From positions 186,001 to 250,000 of the forward strand of contig NZ_BOLK01000001.1 in the NCBI RefSeq assembly GCF_016861565.1: DNA of 64,000 nt, read 5' to 3'. Each line of letters begins with the position of its first letter. Within the stretch, counting starts at the first letter, position 1. The stretch is from Secundilactobacillus yichangensis (GTDB lineage: Bacteria > Bacillota > Bacilli > Lactobacillales > Lactobacillaceae). Positions 25,531 through 35,257 of this stretch are shown here, piece by piece. The notes below the pieces were generated by a model that was not told the DNA's origin, ran no database searches, and saw only the letters and a program-made list of their open reading frames with translations. Made by a program: the position numbers and the translations under genes.

Positions 25531-28359
25531 TTAGCTGCCATGGCCGATACTTTTGTGATTTTTAAAGAATTTAGTCATATCGCTGAGTAATTGCGGGACG
25601 GTTCCCGTCATGGTGGGCAAACTGGTGGGTAAAGTTTTCAAAATGGTTTGCCCATAATGTCTGGTTACCAATCGACTGTCAAGCACAATGACGGCGCCAT
25701 AATCCTGACGAGTGCGAATCAAACGGCCAATACCCTGCCGCAATCTCAACGTTGCTTTAGGCAAGGATAGGTTGTAGAACGGATTTTTACCCTTGGCCTT
25801 CATCCGTTCGTACTGAACCTTAGTCTCCAACTGATCGGGTGAGTCAAATGGCAAGCGTGCGATTATCAGCAGCTGCAGCTTATCCTGAGGCAGATCGATG
25901 CCTTCCCAGAAGCTGGCAGCACCTAATAACACGGCGTTATCTTCATCCATAAACCGTTTGATCAGTTTTTCCTTGGAACCAGAAATTCCTTGAGCCAGTA
26001 TCAGACGTTCCTTGGGATGAATGGCACTTGTCAGTTTGCCGTAAACCGCTTCAATGGCGGCTAAGGAATTAAACAGGACCAGCGTTGGCCGGTTCACTTT
26101 AGACAGTGTCTTAATCAGCGTTTGCGAAACGTACTGGTTGTATTGATCTTCTTCTTTGATGTCTGGTGCGTCATTACTAATGTACATTTTTGCCTGAGTT
26201 TCGAAATTAAAATCGGATTTCAACCGGCGCATTTTAACTGCACTTCGATCCAAATCTAATTGATCGTACAGATACTGAGAGCGGTTAGATGAAAACAGCG
26301 TGGCACCCGTAAACATGGGTGCTTGAAAATGAGAGTAGATCTGCTGTGACAGAAAGCCTTCCACAGTCATCAGATTAGACGCTACCATAATATGCGTCAG
26401 ATCGTTGCTGATGGTCAGCCAGTACAGATAACTGCCAGTGCCGGCCTCCTCGTGCTGCGGTGCCTGCCGAATTGCAGAAAGCGTTTGCCAAGCATCCGTT
26501 AGCGCATTGACAGCGTGACTAAAACGCATGAAAAGTTCTTCATCACTCTTTAGCCAGCGATTAGATTGCTGGTAAAACGAATCGGTAATCTTAGCCAGCT
26601 CATCTTGAAACTTGCCGACTAAAATATCTAATTGTTCAAACAGACCCTCACGCTGCTTGAGAAACCCAACCCAATCAGCTTCAGTAATGACAATCTCTTT
26701 GTACGGTTTAGTAAATTTACCGCCGAACTGCGGCTTAAAGTGATTAATCAGATAATCACTTAAAGCGTGTAATTGACGGCTAAATTCAATCAGCCAGCGG
26801 TAAAAGGTATTTAAGTCATCGTTCAACGTTAAGCCTTCAGTGGCAGCGGTTAATCCGTATTCGTTCTCGGGGTCTAACAGTTCCATTAACCGGCGGATAG
26901 TGGCTAACGATACCTGAAAGTCGAACTTCTGCCGCTGAGTTTTCAGGGCGTAGTCTGCTAAATGCTGTGCTTCATCCACCACTAAATAGGGCTGATGGAA
27001 GTCGTCGCCTAACAGGTCAGCGTGACGAATCAAAAAGGCGTGGTTAACAATAATAAACCGCGTGTATTTTAGGCGTTTGTAAAGCCGTCTTAGAAAGTCA
27101 TCTTCGTAAAATGGATCGGTATCCGTTAAGTCTGCCATTCCGTGGTGATAGACACTATCGAGGTATGGCGGCTCGTTTTTAAAGTGCAGCTCATCTAAAT
27201 CGCCGGTGGCGGTTTGTGTCAGCCAGACCAGTAATCTAAGTTTGATCAACTGTGTCTGCTTGGAGTGATCCGCTTGGCTCAAGGAAACTTTAAAGCGGGA
27301 CAGATCTAGATAGTGTGCGTTGCCCTTCACCACTTCAGCGTGAGTTTCAAAAGGCAGCATTTTTTCCAGCAGCGGCATAGTTTGATTAACAAGTTGATTT
27401 TGCAGCAGAACCGTGTCCGTGGCAATGACCACCTGTTTATCGAATTTTTGGGCTAAATAAGCCATTGGCAATGCGTAGCCTAAGGTTTTTCCAGTACCAG
27501 TCGGTGCTTCAACAATTAGTGGCTGATTAGCCGTTTCGGTATCCGTATATTGGCGGTAAACCAAATTCATCATTTTCGCTTGGTCAGCACGCCATTCAAA
27601 GTGTTTCGGGAAGCGTTTTAACTTATTCTTTTTAGTGCGCGGATACGTGTATTCGCGGTCATCTGTAGCCGTCAAAACCGGTGTTTTTCGCAGTGCAATA
27701 CCGTGAGAAACGTACAGGTAGTCTGGTAAGCTACGGGGATTCTTACGGACTTCTTCCAGTCCCCATTTGAATACCTCAGAGGTAGCCTGAGGCAAATCAG
27801 CGTCCTCTGCCACCATCTGCTGTAATGTGACGATTGGTAATTCCAACATCCGCTTAAAGAGCACGATCAGCAATTCACCCGTCACTAACGCATCATCGTT
27901 AGCAGTGTGCGGATGATCATGTTCAATGCTTAAATACGAAGTCAGATCGTGCAGCCGATAGCTGGGCACCGTGGGCAACAAAATCTGGCTTAAAGTCACC
28001 GTATCGATTGCTTGAATATCCAGCTTTGGATAACCTACCCGTTCTAGCTCAGCGTTAACAAACGGAAAGTCAAAATTAACATTATGTGCCACAAAAACCG
28101 TGTCAGACAGCAAGCTGTAAATAGTTCCAGCGACATCATCAAACAGGGGTGCCCGTTTGACTTGGGCTTCGGTAATCCCGGTTAATGCCTGAATGGATTG
28201 TGGAATTGAAGTTTGTGGATTAACGTCTGTATTGAAATGGTTAATAATTTTACCATTTTGTACCAGCACGCACCCAAATTGAATCATTCGGTTGCCTTCA
28301 GCAACGTTAGTACCGGTCGTTTCAATATCGACGACGGCATATATTGTATTTGCATCCAT
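25531..28359 (-). CDS. dinG: DinG-type helicase fused to a DnaQ-like exonuclease
   Basis: A 942-residue fusion. Residues 1-170 are a DEDDh 3'-5' exonuclease (VVDIETTGTN, HNVNFDFPFVNAEL, HTANDDALVTG). The rest is an XPD-like superfamily 2 helicase with Walker A EAPTGTGKTLGYALP near 285, the box II motif VVDEAQHL near 460 and a C-terminal QGIGRLIRTRQDYGAV motif. The four iron-sulphur cysteines of E. coli DinG are not evident, as is usual in the Gram-positive form, in which the Staphylococcus protein is reported to act mainly as an exonuclease. First gene of the dinG-tseB-aspB-asnS-dnaD block. Confidence 0.92.
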   Translation of the reverse strand: MDANTIYAVVDIETTGTNVAEGNRMIQFGCVLVQNGKIINHFNTDVNPQTSIPQSIQALTGITEAQVKRAPLFDDVAGTIYSLLSDTVFVAHNVNFDFPFVNAELERVGYPKLDIQAIDTVTLSQILLPTVPSYRLHDLTSYLSIEHDHPHTANDDALVTGELLIVLFKRMLELPIVTLQQMVAEDADLPQATSEVFKWGLEEVRKNPRSLPDYLYVSHGIALRKTPVLTATDDREYTYPRTKKNKLKRFPKHFEWRADQAKMMNLVYRQYTDTETANQPLIVEAPTGTGKTLGYALPMAYLAQKFDKQVVIATDTVLLQNQLVNQTMPLLEKMLPFETHAEVVKGNAHYLDLSRFKVSLSQADHSKQTQLIKLRLLVWLTQTATGDLDELHFKNEPPYLDSVYHHGMADLTDTDPFYEDDFLRRLYKRLKYTRFIIVNHAFLIRHADLLGDDFHQPYLVVDEAQHLADYALKTQRQKFDFQVSLATIRRLMELLDPENEYGLTAATEGLTLNDDLNTFYRWLIEFSRQLHALSDYLINHFKPQFGGKFTKPYKEIVITEADWVGFLKQREGLFEQLDILVGKFQDELAKITDSFYQQSNRWLKSDEELFMRFSHAVNALTDAWQTLSAIRQAPQHEEAGTGSYLYWLTISNDLTHIMVASNLMTVEGFLSQQIYSHFQAPMFTGATLFSSNRSQYLYDQLDLDRSAVKMRRLKSDFNFETQAKMYISNDAPDIKEEDQYNQYVSQTLIKTLSKVNRPTLVLFNSLAAIEAVYGKLTSAIHPKERLILAQGISGSKEKLIKRFMDEDNAVLLGAASFWEGIDLPQDKLQLLIIARLPFDSPDQLETKVQYERMKAKGKNPFYNLSLPKATLRLRQGIGRLIRTRQDYGAVIVLDSRLVTRHYGQTILKTLPTSLPTMTGTVPQLLSDMTKFFKNHKSIGHGS

Positions 28360-28577
28360 TAATTTCACCAAATTCTCTATTATCTTTCTCCGTTTATCAT
28401 ACTACACTTGGTTTACAGGGGGAAGCCGGCGTTTATATATGAAAGAGTTTTATTCATCTGCGGGTATGAACTTTCTGGTTTTAAGTCAAAAAATAATTGA
28501 TTGGTGACCATCATCCTGCCTATTCTTAACAAACAATTAAATTTACCTGATTTTTGGTGGCGCAGGCTCGCGGTATC

Positions 28578-28606
28578 TTGTAACAAGCGCCTATTTGTCG
28601 TATGAT
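28578..28606 (+). promoter_or_regulatory. Promoter of the mevalonate operon
   Basis: TTGTAA and TATGAT are exactly 17 bases apart, about 75 bases upstream of the mevalonate kinase start. The remaining intergenic stretch from 28360 to 28577 is AT-rich and I see no gene, RNA or clear hairpin in it. Confidence 0.7.
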
Positions 28607-28684
28607 ACCATGTGTTTGTAATCATTCAAAAGGACCATTATTCATTTGAAAATTCATAATTGGAGTTTGAAGGGAGCATTTTTT

Positions 28685-29632
28685 GTGGATACACCGGCTA
28701 GTGGCAGCAGTCACGCAAAAATCATATTAATTGGTGAACACAGTGTGGTTTACCATCAGCCTGCGATTGCTTTGCCGCTGCCTGCCGTTCGTGAAAACGT
28801 CACGTTAACTTTTCGAGCAGATGGTGTCCAGCAGCTGGTTAGTCGCTACTACACGGGTGTGCGGCAGGCAGGTCCCAAGCAGCTGACGGGGATCAATCAT
28901 CTAATTGATGAACTGCTGAAACGTTTTAATGCTGCTGATATTGGTTTTGATTTAGCAATCAACAGTCACCTGCCGGCTGAACGCGGCATGGGTTCGTCAG
29001 CTGCCACAGCGGTAGCCATCATTCGGGCACTGTACCAGTTTTTGGAACAGCCCTTATCACACGAACAATTGCTGGCTGATGCTAACATTTCCGAAATAAT
29101 TATTCATGGTAACCCCAGTGGAATTGACGTGGCAACTGCCAGTGCTGAGAACCCCATCTGGTTTGTAGCTGGCACGCAGCCGGTGACCATTCCGTTTTAT
29201 ATGCATGGCTACCTGGTTGTAGCCGACAGCGGTATCCATGGTCAGACTGGATTAGCGGTCAAGGCAGTAGCTCAGTTGCGTGAATCTGATCCGCAATTAG
29301 CTGACCAGGCCATTAAGGGTTTAGGCCAATTAACCTACGCGGCTAAAACGGCGCTTGCTAATGATCGTCTGTCCGACTTAGGAACCGTTTTTGACCGGGC
29401 TCAAGTTCAGTTGAAACGGCTTGGTGTCAGCCATGAACGGTTAGATGAAATGATTGCCATTGCGCGTGAAAATGGTGCTTTAGGCGCCAAATTAACTGGT
29501 GGCGGCATGGGCGGATGCATGATCTGCCTCGCTGCAAATGAATCAACGGCAACTCGGATTCGGTTAGCTCTGGCTAATTACGGAGTTGCTCAATCATGGG
29601 TTCAGCCTTTAAAAAGTGAGGAAACCAAATAA
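28685..29632 (+). CDS. mvk: Mevalonate kinase
   Basis: A 315-residue GHMP kinase that phosphorylates mevalonate with ATP. The GHMP phosphate loop is ERGMGSSAATAVAII near 99-113, the N-terminal substrate segment is KIILIGEHSVVY, and the C-terminal glycine-rich motif is KLTGGGMGGCM. The GTG at 28685 is chosen because GGGAG lies 8 bases upstream; a longer reading from 28646 lacks a binding site. The stop overlaps the start of the next gene (TAATG). Confidence 0.93.
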   Translation: MDTPASGSSHAKIILIGEHSVVYHQPAIALPLPAVRENVTLTFRADGVQQLVSRYYTGVRQAGPKQLTGINHLIDELLKRFNAADIGFDLAINSHLPAERGMGSSAATAVAIIRALYQFLEQPLSHEQLLADANISEIIIHGNPSGIDVATASAENPIWFVAGTQPVTIPFYMHGYLVVADSGIHGQTGLAVKAVAQLRESDPQLADQAIKGLGQLTYAAKTALANDRLSDLGTVFDRAQVQLKRLGVSHERLDEMIAIARENGALGAKLTGGGMGGCMICLAANESTATRIRLALANYGVAQSWVQPLKSEETK

Positions 29633-30618
29633 TGGTAATCGCAGACCATCCAATTACGGCCAAGGCACATACTAATATTGCCTTGGTTAAATACTGGGGT
29701 AAATTAGATAATGAACTGATCATTCCGCAAAACGACAGTTTATCCATTACCCTTGATGAATTTTATACCCAAACTTCCGTGGAGTTTTTACCTGATTTGG
29801 CGGCGGATGAAGTCGTTTTTGACGGTGAAAAACTGTCTGCGGACAGCAGTGTGAAAGTGCGGACTTTTTTAAATTTAGTGCGAAATCTTGCCAACATTGA
29901 TGATCGAGCTAAAGTGGTTACTCAGAACTTTGTTCCCACCGCTGCCGGTTTGGCATCTTCGGCATCAGGGTTTGCCGCCTTGGCTGGCGCAGCCAGTAAA
30001 GCCGCCGGTCTGAATTTAAATCGCCGTGATTTGTCGAGACTGGCCCGGCGCGGTTCGGGTTCCGCTACCCGGTCGATTTTTGGCGGTTTTGTTGCCTGGC
30101 AGCAAGGTCACAATGATGCGACATCCTTCGCCTATCCAATCGACGAACAGCCAACTTGGGATATTGCAGTGGTTGCTTTAGTGTTAACGGCAAAGCAAAA
30201 AAAGGTTTCCAGCCGGGTGGGCATGCGCCTAGCTGTTGAGACCAGCCCATTCTATTCGGCGTGGGTGGCCGCTAGCCGTGCCGATTTTGAGACTGTGAAA
30301 ACGGCGATTCAAAATCAGGATTTTGACTTACTGGGCCATACATCCGAGCAGAATGCGATGCGGATGCATGCCTTAACCCTCAGTTCTGACCCCACTTTCA
30401 CCTACTTTAATGCCGATAGTATTAAAGCGATGAACATGGTTAAAGACTTACGTTTGCAAGGCATACCCTGTTACTTTACAATGGACGCTGGACCAAACGT
30501 AAAAATTATCTGCCAAGGCGCTGATGCAAAGCGAATCGCAGCGCATTTTCAAACGGTATTTGGTAAGGATCAAGTACTCATTACCCGACCAGGCGCGGGT
30601 ATTTCAATTTCAGATTAA
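29632..30618 (+). CDS. mvaD: Diphosphomevalonate decarboxylase
   Basis: A 328-residue GHMP-fold enzyme producing isopentenyl diphosphate. The conserved AHTNIALVKYWGK segment near the N-terminus and the GLASSASGFAALAGAAS phosphate loop near 105 are diagnostic, and MDAGPNVK near the C-terminus holds the catalytic aspartate. Start ATG overlaps the mevalonate kinase stop by one base, so the two are translationally coupled. Confidence 0.96.
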   Translation: MVIADHPITAKAHTNIALVKYWGKLDNELIIPQNDSLSITLDEFYTQTSVEFLPDLAADEVVFDGEKLSADSSVKVRTFLNLVRNLANIDDRAKVVTQNFVPTAAGLASSASGFAALAGAASKAAGLNLNRRDLSRLARRGSGSATRSIFGGFVAWQQGHNDATSFAYPIDEQPTWDIAVVALVLTAKQKKVSSRVGMRLAVETSPFYSAWVAASRADFETVKTAIQNQDFDLLGHTSEQNAMRMHALTLSSDPTFTYFNADSIKAMNMVKDLRLQGIPCYFTMDAGPNVKIICQGADAKRIAAHFQTVFGKDQVLITRPGAGISISD

Positions 30619-30690
30619 CAACTTAAAAATTGCTTTATTAACGAATTAGCGGCGTGAGATTCTAGCCTGCTAATGAAAGGACATGATGTT

Positions 30691-31764
30691 TTGATTTCTG
30701 TGAAAGCCCCAGGCAAACTCTATATTGCAGGTGAATATGCCGTCGTGGAGACGGGTTTCCCCGCTATTATCGTTGCCTTGGATCAATTCGTGACGGTGAC
30801 GATTCAATCCGCTGATCAAATCGGCAGTATTGTTTCCAGTCAGTATCAGGAAAACTCGATTTACTGGCGTCGCGAGGATGGGGAAATGGTTTTTGATAAT
30901 CGGGATAATCCCTTCCACTATATTTTATCTGCGATTAAAGTTACTGAAGATTATGCTAAGACACTGGGCAAAGATCTTGGGATTTATCATTTAACCGTCG
31001 AAAGTGATCTGGATAGTGACGATGGCCGTAAATACGGTTTAGGTTCTTCGGCCGCGGTCACCGTGGCGACAATCAAAGCCCTTTGCCAATTTTACAACTT
31101 ACCGGTAAATCACGATAAATTGTTTAAGTTAGCAGCAATCGCGCACTTTCACGTTCAGGGTAACGGTTCTTTAGGCGATATCGCAGCAAGTGTTTATGGT
31201 GGCTGGATTGCCTATCATTCCTTTGACCGTGACTGGTTAAAGCTCGCTGAAAAGAACTATAACTTTGCTGAAATGCTCTCAATGGATTGGCCGGGACTCG
31301 ATATTGAATTATTAACGCCGCCTAAGGATTTGAAGCTGCTGGTCGGCTGGACGGGTTCGCCCGCTTCTACCTCCCATCTCGTGGACCGGGTGGCATTGAA
31401 TAAAGCTAAACGTCAGCAAGCCTATCAAGATTTTTTGACTAACAGTAAAGCTTGCTTAAAGCGGATGATCGACGGCTTCAGAAACCAAGATCTGCATGCC
31501 ATTCAAGCTGAAATTGCGGTAAACCGTAAACTGCTGAATGAGCTGGATCAGTTTACCCACGCTCACATTGAGACTCCAGTGCTTAAAAAGTTATGCGACA
31601 TTGCCGAAGAATTTGGCGGTATCGCTAAAACTTCCGGCGCTGGCGGCGGTGACTGCGGGATTGCGATTATTGATTCGCATAAACAGCTAAAACAACTCGT
31701 TCAAAAGTGGGCATCAAATCAGATTATTCCATTAAACTTCAACGTTCATCGCGTAGAGGAGTGA
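30691..31764 (+). CDS. Phosphomevalonate kinase
   Basis: A 357-residue GHMP kinase converting phosphomevalonate to diphosphomevalonate. It begins with the typical APGKLYIAGEYAVVE, has the phosphate loop KYGLGSSAAVTVATIKAL near 113-130, and a C-terminal KTSGAGGGDCG. The start is taken as TTG 30691 because GAAAGGA lies about 10 bases upstream; an ATG six codons earlier would use that same site as coding sequence. The order mvk-mvaD-pmk-fni is the common lactic acid bacterial arrangement. Confidence 0.92.
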   Translation: MISVKAPGKLYIAGEYAVVETGFPAIIVALDQFVTVTIQSADQIGSIVSSQYQENSIYWRREDGEMVFDNRDNPFHYILSAIKVTEDYAKTLGKDLGIYHLTVESDLDSDDGRKYGLGSSAAVTVATIKALCQFYNLPVNHDKLFKLAAIAHFHVQGNGSLGDIAASVYGGWIAYHSFDRDWLKLAEKNYNFAEMLSMDWPGLDIELLTPPKDLKLLVGWTGSPASTSHLVDRVALNKAKRQQAYQDFLTNSKACLKRMIDGFRNQDLHAIQAEIAVNRKLLNELDQFTHAHIETPVLKKLCDIAEEFGGIAKTSGAGGGDCGIAIIDSHKQLKQLVQKWASNQIIPLNFNVHRVEE

Positions 31765-31768
31765 TGTT

Positions 31769-32809
31769 ATGACCTCACAACAGTCTCATCGTAAAGACGA
31801 ACACGTTTCCCTAGCAGAAAAGTTTCATCAGTCCAGCGAAGCCAGCAGTTTTAATCAGGTTCGAATCCTGCATCAAAGTTTGCCTGAATTAGGTTTATCA
31901 GATGTTGATCCAACGACTAATTTTGCGAGCCAGGAAATCGCCTATCCAATTCTGATTGAAGCTATGACTGGCGGCAGTGAGCGGACCGGCCGGCTAAACG
32001 CGCAAATCGCGCAGCTGGCTGCTGCCACCCACTTACCAATGGCTGTTGGGTCGCAAAGCGTTGTGCTAAAAGAACCGGAGTTGGCTGATACCTTCTCCGT
32101 TGTCCGTCAGCATAATCCTGATGGCATGGTGATTGCTAACATCGGTGCCGGTCATAGCGTTGCTGATGCTCAGGCAGTGGTGGATATGATTTCAGCAGAT
32201 GCTCTGCAAGTGCACATTAACGCTGCGCAAGAGATTATTATGCCGGAAGGTGACCGGGAATTTTACTGGTTAGACCAACTGGCTGCCATTGTAGCCAAAC
32301 TTAATTTACCAGTGATTGTCAAAGAGGTCGGCTTTGGGATGACTGCTAAGACCGTTCAGAAGTTAATAGCTATCGGCGTTGAATACGTCGATTTAAGCGG
32401 TCGCGGCGGTACCAGTTTTGCGAAGATTGAAAACTTTCGACGGCCAGAAAAAGAAATGGCTTACCTTGATGACTGGGGCTTGACCACGACTGAGTCCTTA
32501 CTTGAAATGCGAAAATTATCCACTCGGCCCGTGATTATCGCTAGTGGCGGAATTCAAACCCCGTTAGACGCGATCAAAGCCTTGGCTTTGGGTGCTGACA
32601 TTGCTGGAATGGCTGGTGAGGTTCTGCATCATTTGATTACCACCGATTATCCATCAACGGAGGATTGGCTGTTACATTGGCTTCAAGATTTTAAAGCGTT
32701 AATGCTGCTGACTGGCAGTAAAACGGTTAAAGATCTTCGTAAGCAATCCATGGTCTTCTCACCAGAGTTGGAGTCATTTGCACGGCAAAGATTCATTTCT
32801 TTAGAATGA
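31769..32809 (+). CDS. fni: Type 2 isopentenyl-diphosphate delta-isomerase
   Basis: A 346-residue FMN- and NADPH-dependent isomerase interconverting isopentenyl and dimethylallyl diphosphate. Family signatures are EAMTGGSERTGRLN near 66-79, KEVGFGMTAKTV near 185 and SGRGGTSFAKIE near 210. It ends the mevalonate operon 4 bases after the kinase and is followed by a strong terminator. The upper pathway genes (HMG-CoA synthase and reductase) are not in the window. Confidence 0.95.
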   Translation: MTSQQSHRKDEHVSLAEKFHQSSEASSFNQVRILHQSLPELGLSDVDPTTNFASQEIAYPILIEAMTGGSERTGRLNAQIAQLAAATHLPMAVGSQSVVLKEPELADTFSVVRQHNPDGMVIANIGAGHSVADAQAVVDMISADALQVHINAAQEIIMPEGDREFYWLDQLAAIVAKLNLPVIVKEVGFGMTAKTVQKLIAIGVEYVDLSGRGGTSFAKIENFRRPEKEMAYLDDWGLTTTESLLEMRKLSTRPVIIASGGIQTPLDAIKALALGADIAGMAGEVLHHLITTDYPSTEDWLLHWLQDFKALMLLTGSKTVKDLRKQSMVFSPELESFARQRFISLE

Positions 32810-32819
32810 TTGTGGTATA

Positions 32820-32862
32820 CAAAAAGCGTTTTAACACTAATTGGTGTTAAAACGCTTTTTAG
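32820..32862. terminator. Bidirectional terminator after fni
   Basis: AAAAAGCGTTTTAACACTAA pairs with TTGGTGTTAAAACGCTTTTT almost perfectly. It separates the convergent fni and rRNA methyltransferase genes. Confidence 0.85.
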
Positions 32863-34215
32863 CTATTCTGCTTTAAATCTTAATCCCTTTGGAAAGAAAT
32901 TTTTAACTGTGTGATTAACTGCCTTGCCGAAAGCAACCGGCTGGCCGTTACAAAAGAGTCGAACCCACCCCTTTTTGACTGGTAAATTATCACTGGTAAA
33001 CGTGTCACCATGGACAACTTGTTTCCAGTCATCTTCAGAAATCGTCGTTTCGTATTTAAACTGTCCTGGACGCAGCGCTAATGCCATGGCGTAACTTGGT
33101 TCAAAGCGGTTCTTTTTGAAGGTGCCAAGGTGCAGGCCCGGGCGAACGACTTTCAATTTTCTAAGTGAAGGTGTTCCTTCCGGCATGACATACAACTGAT
33201 CGCCGAACGCCATAAGTTGGTGCGAATCTACCTTAACGTTAAGGTATTCGTCAGCAAAATCTTCAAACAAGTGTGATTGATCCCGGGAAACGTTAGATGC
33301 CTGCCGGTGAAACTTCTTAACGTCGCTAACGGCTTCATTCAGTTTCAATTTGGCAACGAAGTGTCCTTCGCCCCTCATTAAATGAGGGAAAAGTCGGGCA
33401 GCACCCTTTAAACTTGGGTCGCCATTGCCCCATTCCGGTTTTGCGTCAATAATGCCAGCCGTTTTTTCAATCGGAACAACCTCAAACTGCGGGTAGGTTT
33501 CCAGCAGCCAGGAAATCATTTGTTCGTCTTCTTCCGGTGCAAACGTACAGGTGGAGTAAACCAGTTCGCCCCCCGGTTTGAGTGTTTTCACTGCTTCGGT
33601 GAGGATTTCTCGCTGCCGCTTGGCACAGGCAGCTGGGTAGTCCGCTGACCAGTAGCTAATGGCGTCGGGATCTTTACGGAACATGCCTTCACCTGAACAC
33701 GGTGCATCGACCAGTACTTGATCAAAGAATGCTGGGAAGGTTTTAGCAATTGAAACCGGATCTTCGTTGAGAACCAACGTGTTACTTAACCCGAAGCGTT
33801 CGGTATTTTCGGCTAAAACCTTCGCGCGCTTGGGCATGATTTCATTGCTGACAAGCAACCCAGTTTGCTGTAGAAAGCTGCTGAGGTGGGTCGTTTTTCC
33901 TCCAGGGGCTGCAGAAAGATCCAGCACGCGCATGCCGGCACTAGGATGTGCAACCTCACCGACAAACATGGCGCTGGGTTCTTGGCTATACACGGCCCCG
34001 CTTTGATGATCGAGGGTGTGACCACTGACTTTACCGTAATACCCCCATTTCGTATAGGGTACTGGATCAGTTAGATCCAAGTCATCGGGAACTGGTCGCA
34101 TCGGGTTGACCCTGAAGCCGCTGTTTGCTGGTTGATCAAAGCTGGCAAAAAAAGCATCGGCCTGATCACCAAGTAATTGTTGGTATTTCGTTTTAAAAGC
34201 TGCTGGTAATTCCAT
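32863..34215 (-). CDS. RsmF-type rRNA m5C methyltransferase (NOL1/NOP2/Sun family)
   Basis: A 450-residue enzyme. The SAM-binding motif is DLSAAPGGKTTHLSSFL near 107, and the two catalytic cysteines are in VDAPCSGEGMFRKDP near 175 and YSTCTFAPEEDE near 227. A C-terminal region of about 160 residues with a PUA-like RNA-binding fold follows. It methylates cytosine C5 in 16S rRNA; the exact position is not predictable. The start is one of two adjacent ATGs after AAAGGG. Confidence 0.9.
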   Translation of the reverse strand: MELPAAFKTKYQQLLGDQADAFFASFDQPANSGFRVNPMRPVPDDLDLTDPVPYTKWGYYGKVSGHTLDHQSGAVYSQEPSAMFVGEVAHPSAGMRVLDLSAAPGGKTTHLSSFLQQTGLLVSNEIMPKRAKVLAENTERFGLSNTLVLNEDPVSIAKTFPAFFDQVLVDAPCSGEGMFRKDPDAISYWSADYPAACAKRQREILTEAVKTLKPGGELVYSTCTFAPEEDEQMISWLLETYPQFEVVPIEKTAGIIDAKPEWGNGDPSLKGAARLFPHLMRGEGHFVAKLKLNEAVSDVKKFHRQASNVSRDQSHLFEDFADEYLNVKVDSHQLMAFGDQLYVMPEGTPSLRKLKVVRPGLHLGTFKKNRFEPSYAMALALRPGQFKYETTISEDDWKQVVHGDTFTSDNLPVKKGWVRLFCNGQPVAFGKAVNHTVKNFFPKGLRFKAE

Positions 34216-34364
34216 CATCTATCCCTTTCATTTCGCAATAATTCTCTGAAAGCAGTATACCTTTTCAGACCAGTACGGTCAATTGTACGCCCAGGTTTCC
34301 TTGCTCTTCAGACAGTGGATGTGTTAAATTTAATCTATTAATCTACAAGAACGGATGTGTAATC

Positions 34365-35174
34365 TTGACTCAAAAATTAATTGCCCTTGATTTAGATGGG
34401 ACAACGTTAAACAGTGAAGCAAAGTTATCGGCAAAAACAATTGCCACCATTAAAGCCGCTATTAAAGCTGGTCACGTTGTCAGTATCGTGACTGGCCGCC
34501 CTAATCGGCTTTCTCAAAACTTCTATGATCAGTTGGGTTTATCATCGCCAATGATTAATTTCAATGGTAGTCTAGGGCATATGCCCCACCAGCATTGGCA
34601 ATTTGAATATCAATTTACGTTTGACCGGAATATCGTGCTAGATTTATTGCAGCATCAGCGGGAATTTAACATTCGAATGATTGCGGCAGAAGGTAAGCAC
34701 CTTTTCCTGGCACACCAGACCGAATCGACTCAAGTTGGTTTCTTCCCTGCTGTCTTGACCCATGACCAGCAACTAAGTCCGGCTACGTTAACTCAAAATC
34801 CTACTAGCATGACCATTGCCGTTGACCGGCCGTTGCAAAAACGGCTTCAAACCTACATTGAAGACCGGTTTGGCAGTTTGGTTGATGTTGCGCCTTGGGG
34901 CGGGCCTAACAGCGTGTTGGAAATTGGTGCGAAAGGCGTTCAAAAGGCGGTTGGCGTTGAACGGTTGGCTAACTATTACCATATCGACCGCAAAAACGTG
35001 ATTGCTTTTGGTGACGAGCACAACGATAAAGAAATGATTGAATACGCTGGCCGCGGAGTTGCCATGAATAACGCTACGGATCAGCTAAAAGCGATTGCTG
35101 ATGACGTAACCAGTTGCAATAACGATCAGGATGGAATGGCCGAATACCTTTCAAAAGCACTTAAATTAGCTTAA
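34365..35174 (+). CDS. Cof-type HAD-superfamily phosphatase
   Basis: A 269-residue HAD-IIB hydrolase with motif I LDLDGTTLN (nucleophile Asp near 9), motif II SIVTGRPN, and motif IV FGDEHNDKEMIEYAG near 211. Members dephosphorylate sugar phosphates, nucleotides or flavin and PLP precursors; the substrate here is unknown. The start is TTG with a poor ribosome binding site (GGATG), so translation may be weak. Monocistronic. Confidence 0.87.
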   Translation: MTQKLIALDLDGTTLNSEAKLSAKTIATIKAAIKAGHVVSIVTGRPNRLSQNFYDQLGLSSPMINFNGSLGHMPHQHWQFEYQFTFDRNIVLDLLQHQREFNIRMIAAEGKHLFLAHQTESTQVGFFPAVLTHDQQLSPATLTQNPTSMTIAVDRPLQKRLQTYIEDRFGSLVDVAPWGGPNSVLEIGAKGVQKAVGVERLANYYHIDRKNVIAFGDEHNDKEMIEYAGRGVAMNNATDQLKAIADDVTSCNNDQDGMAEYLSKALKLA

Positions 35175-35190
35175 AATAATTGTTAAAGCA

Positions 35191-35236
35191 TAATGATAGC
35201 CTAGCATTACTAATGAAAGTAATGCTAGGCTATCAT
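35191..35236. terminator. Strong hairpin between HAD gene and helveticin-like gene
   Basis: A 19-bp near-perfect stem (ATGATAGCCTAGCATTACT with AGTAATGCTAGGCTATCAT) between convergent genes, followed by ATTTT on the plus strand. The T run is short, but the position suits a bidirectional terminator. Confidence 0.65.
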
Positions 35237-35257
35237 ACATTTTAAGTATTCAGCGAT

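Noticed and set aside
28372-28625. Small open frames in the gap between dinG and mevalonate kinase
   Set aside because: No conserved sequence, poor starts, and one crosses the mevalonate promoter.
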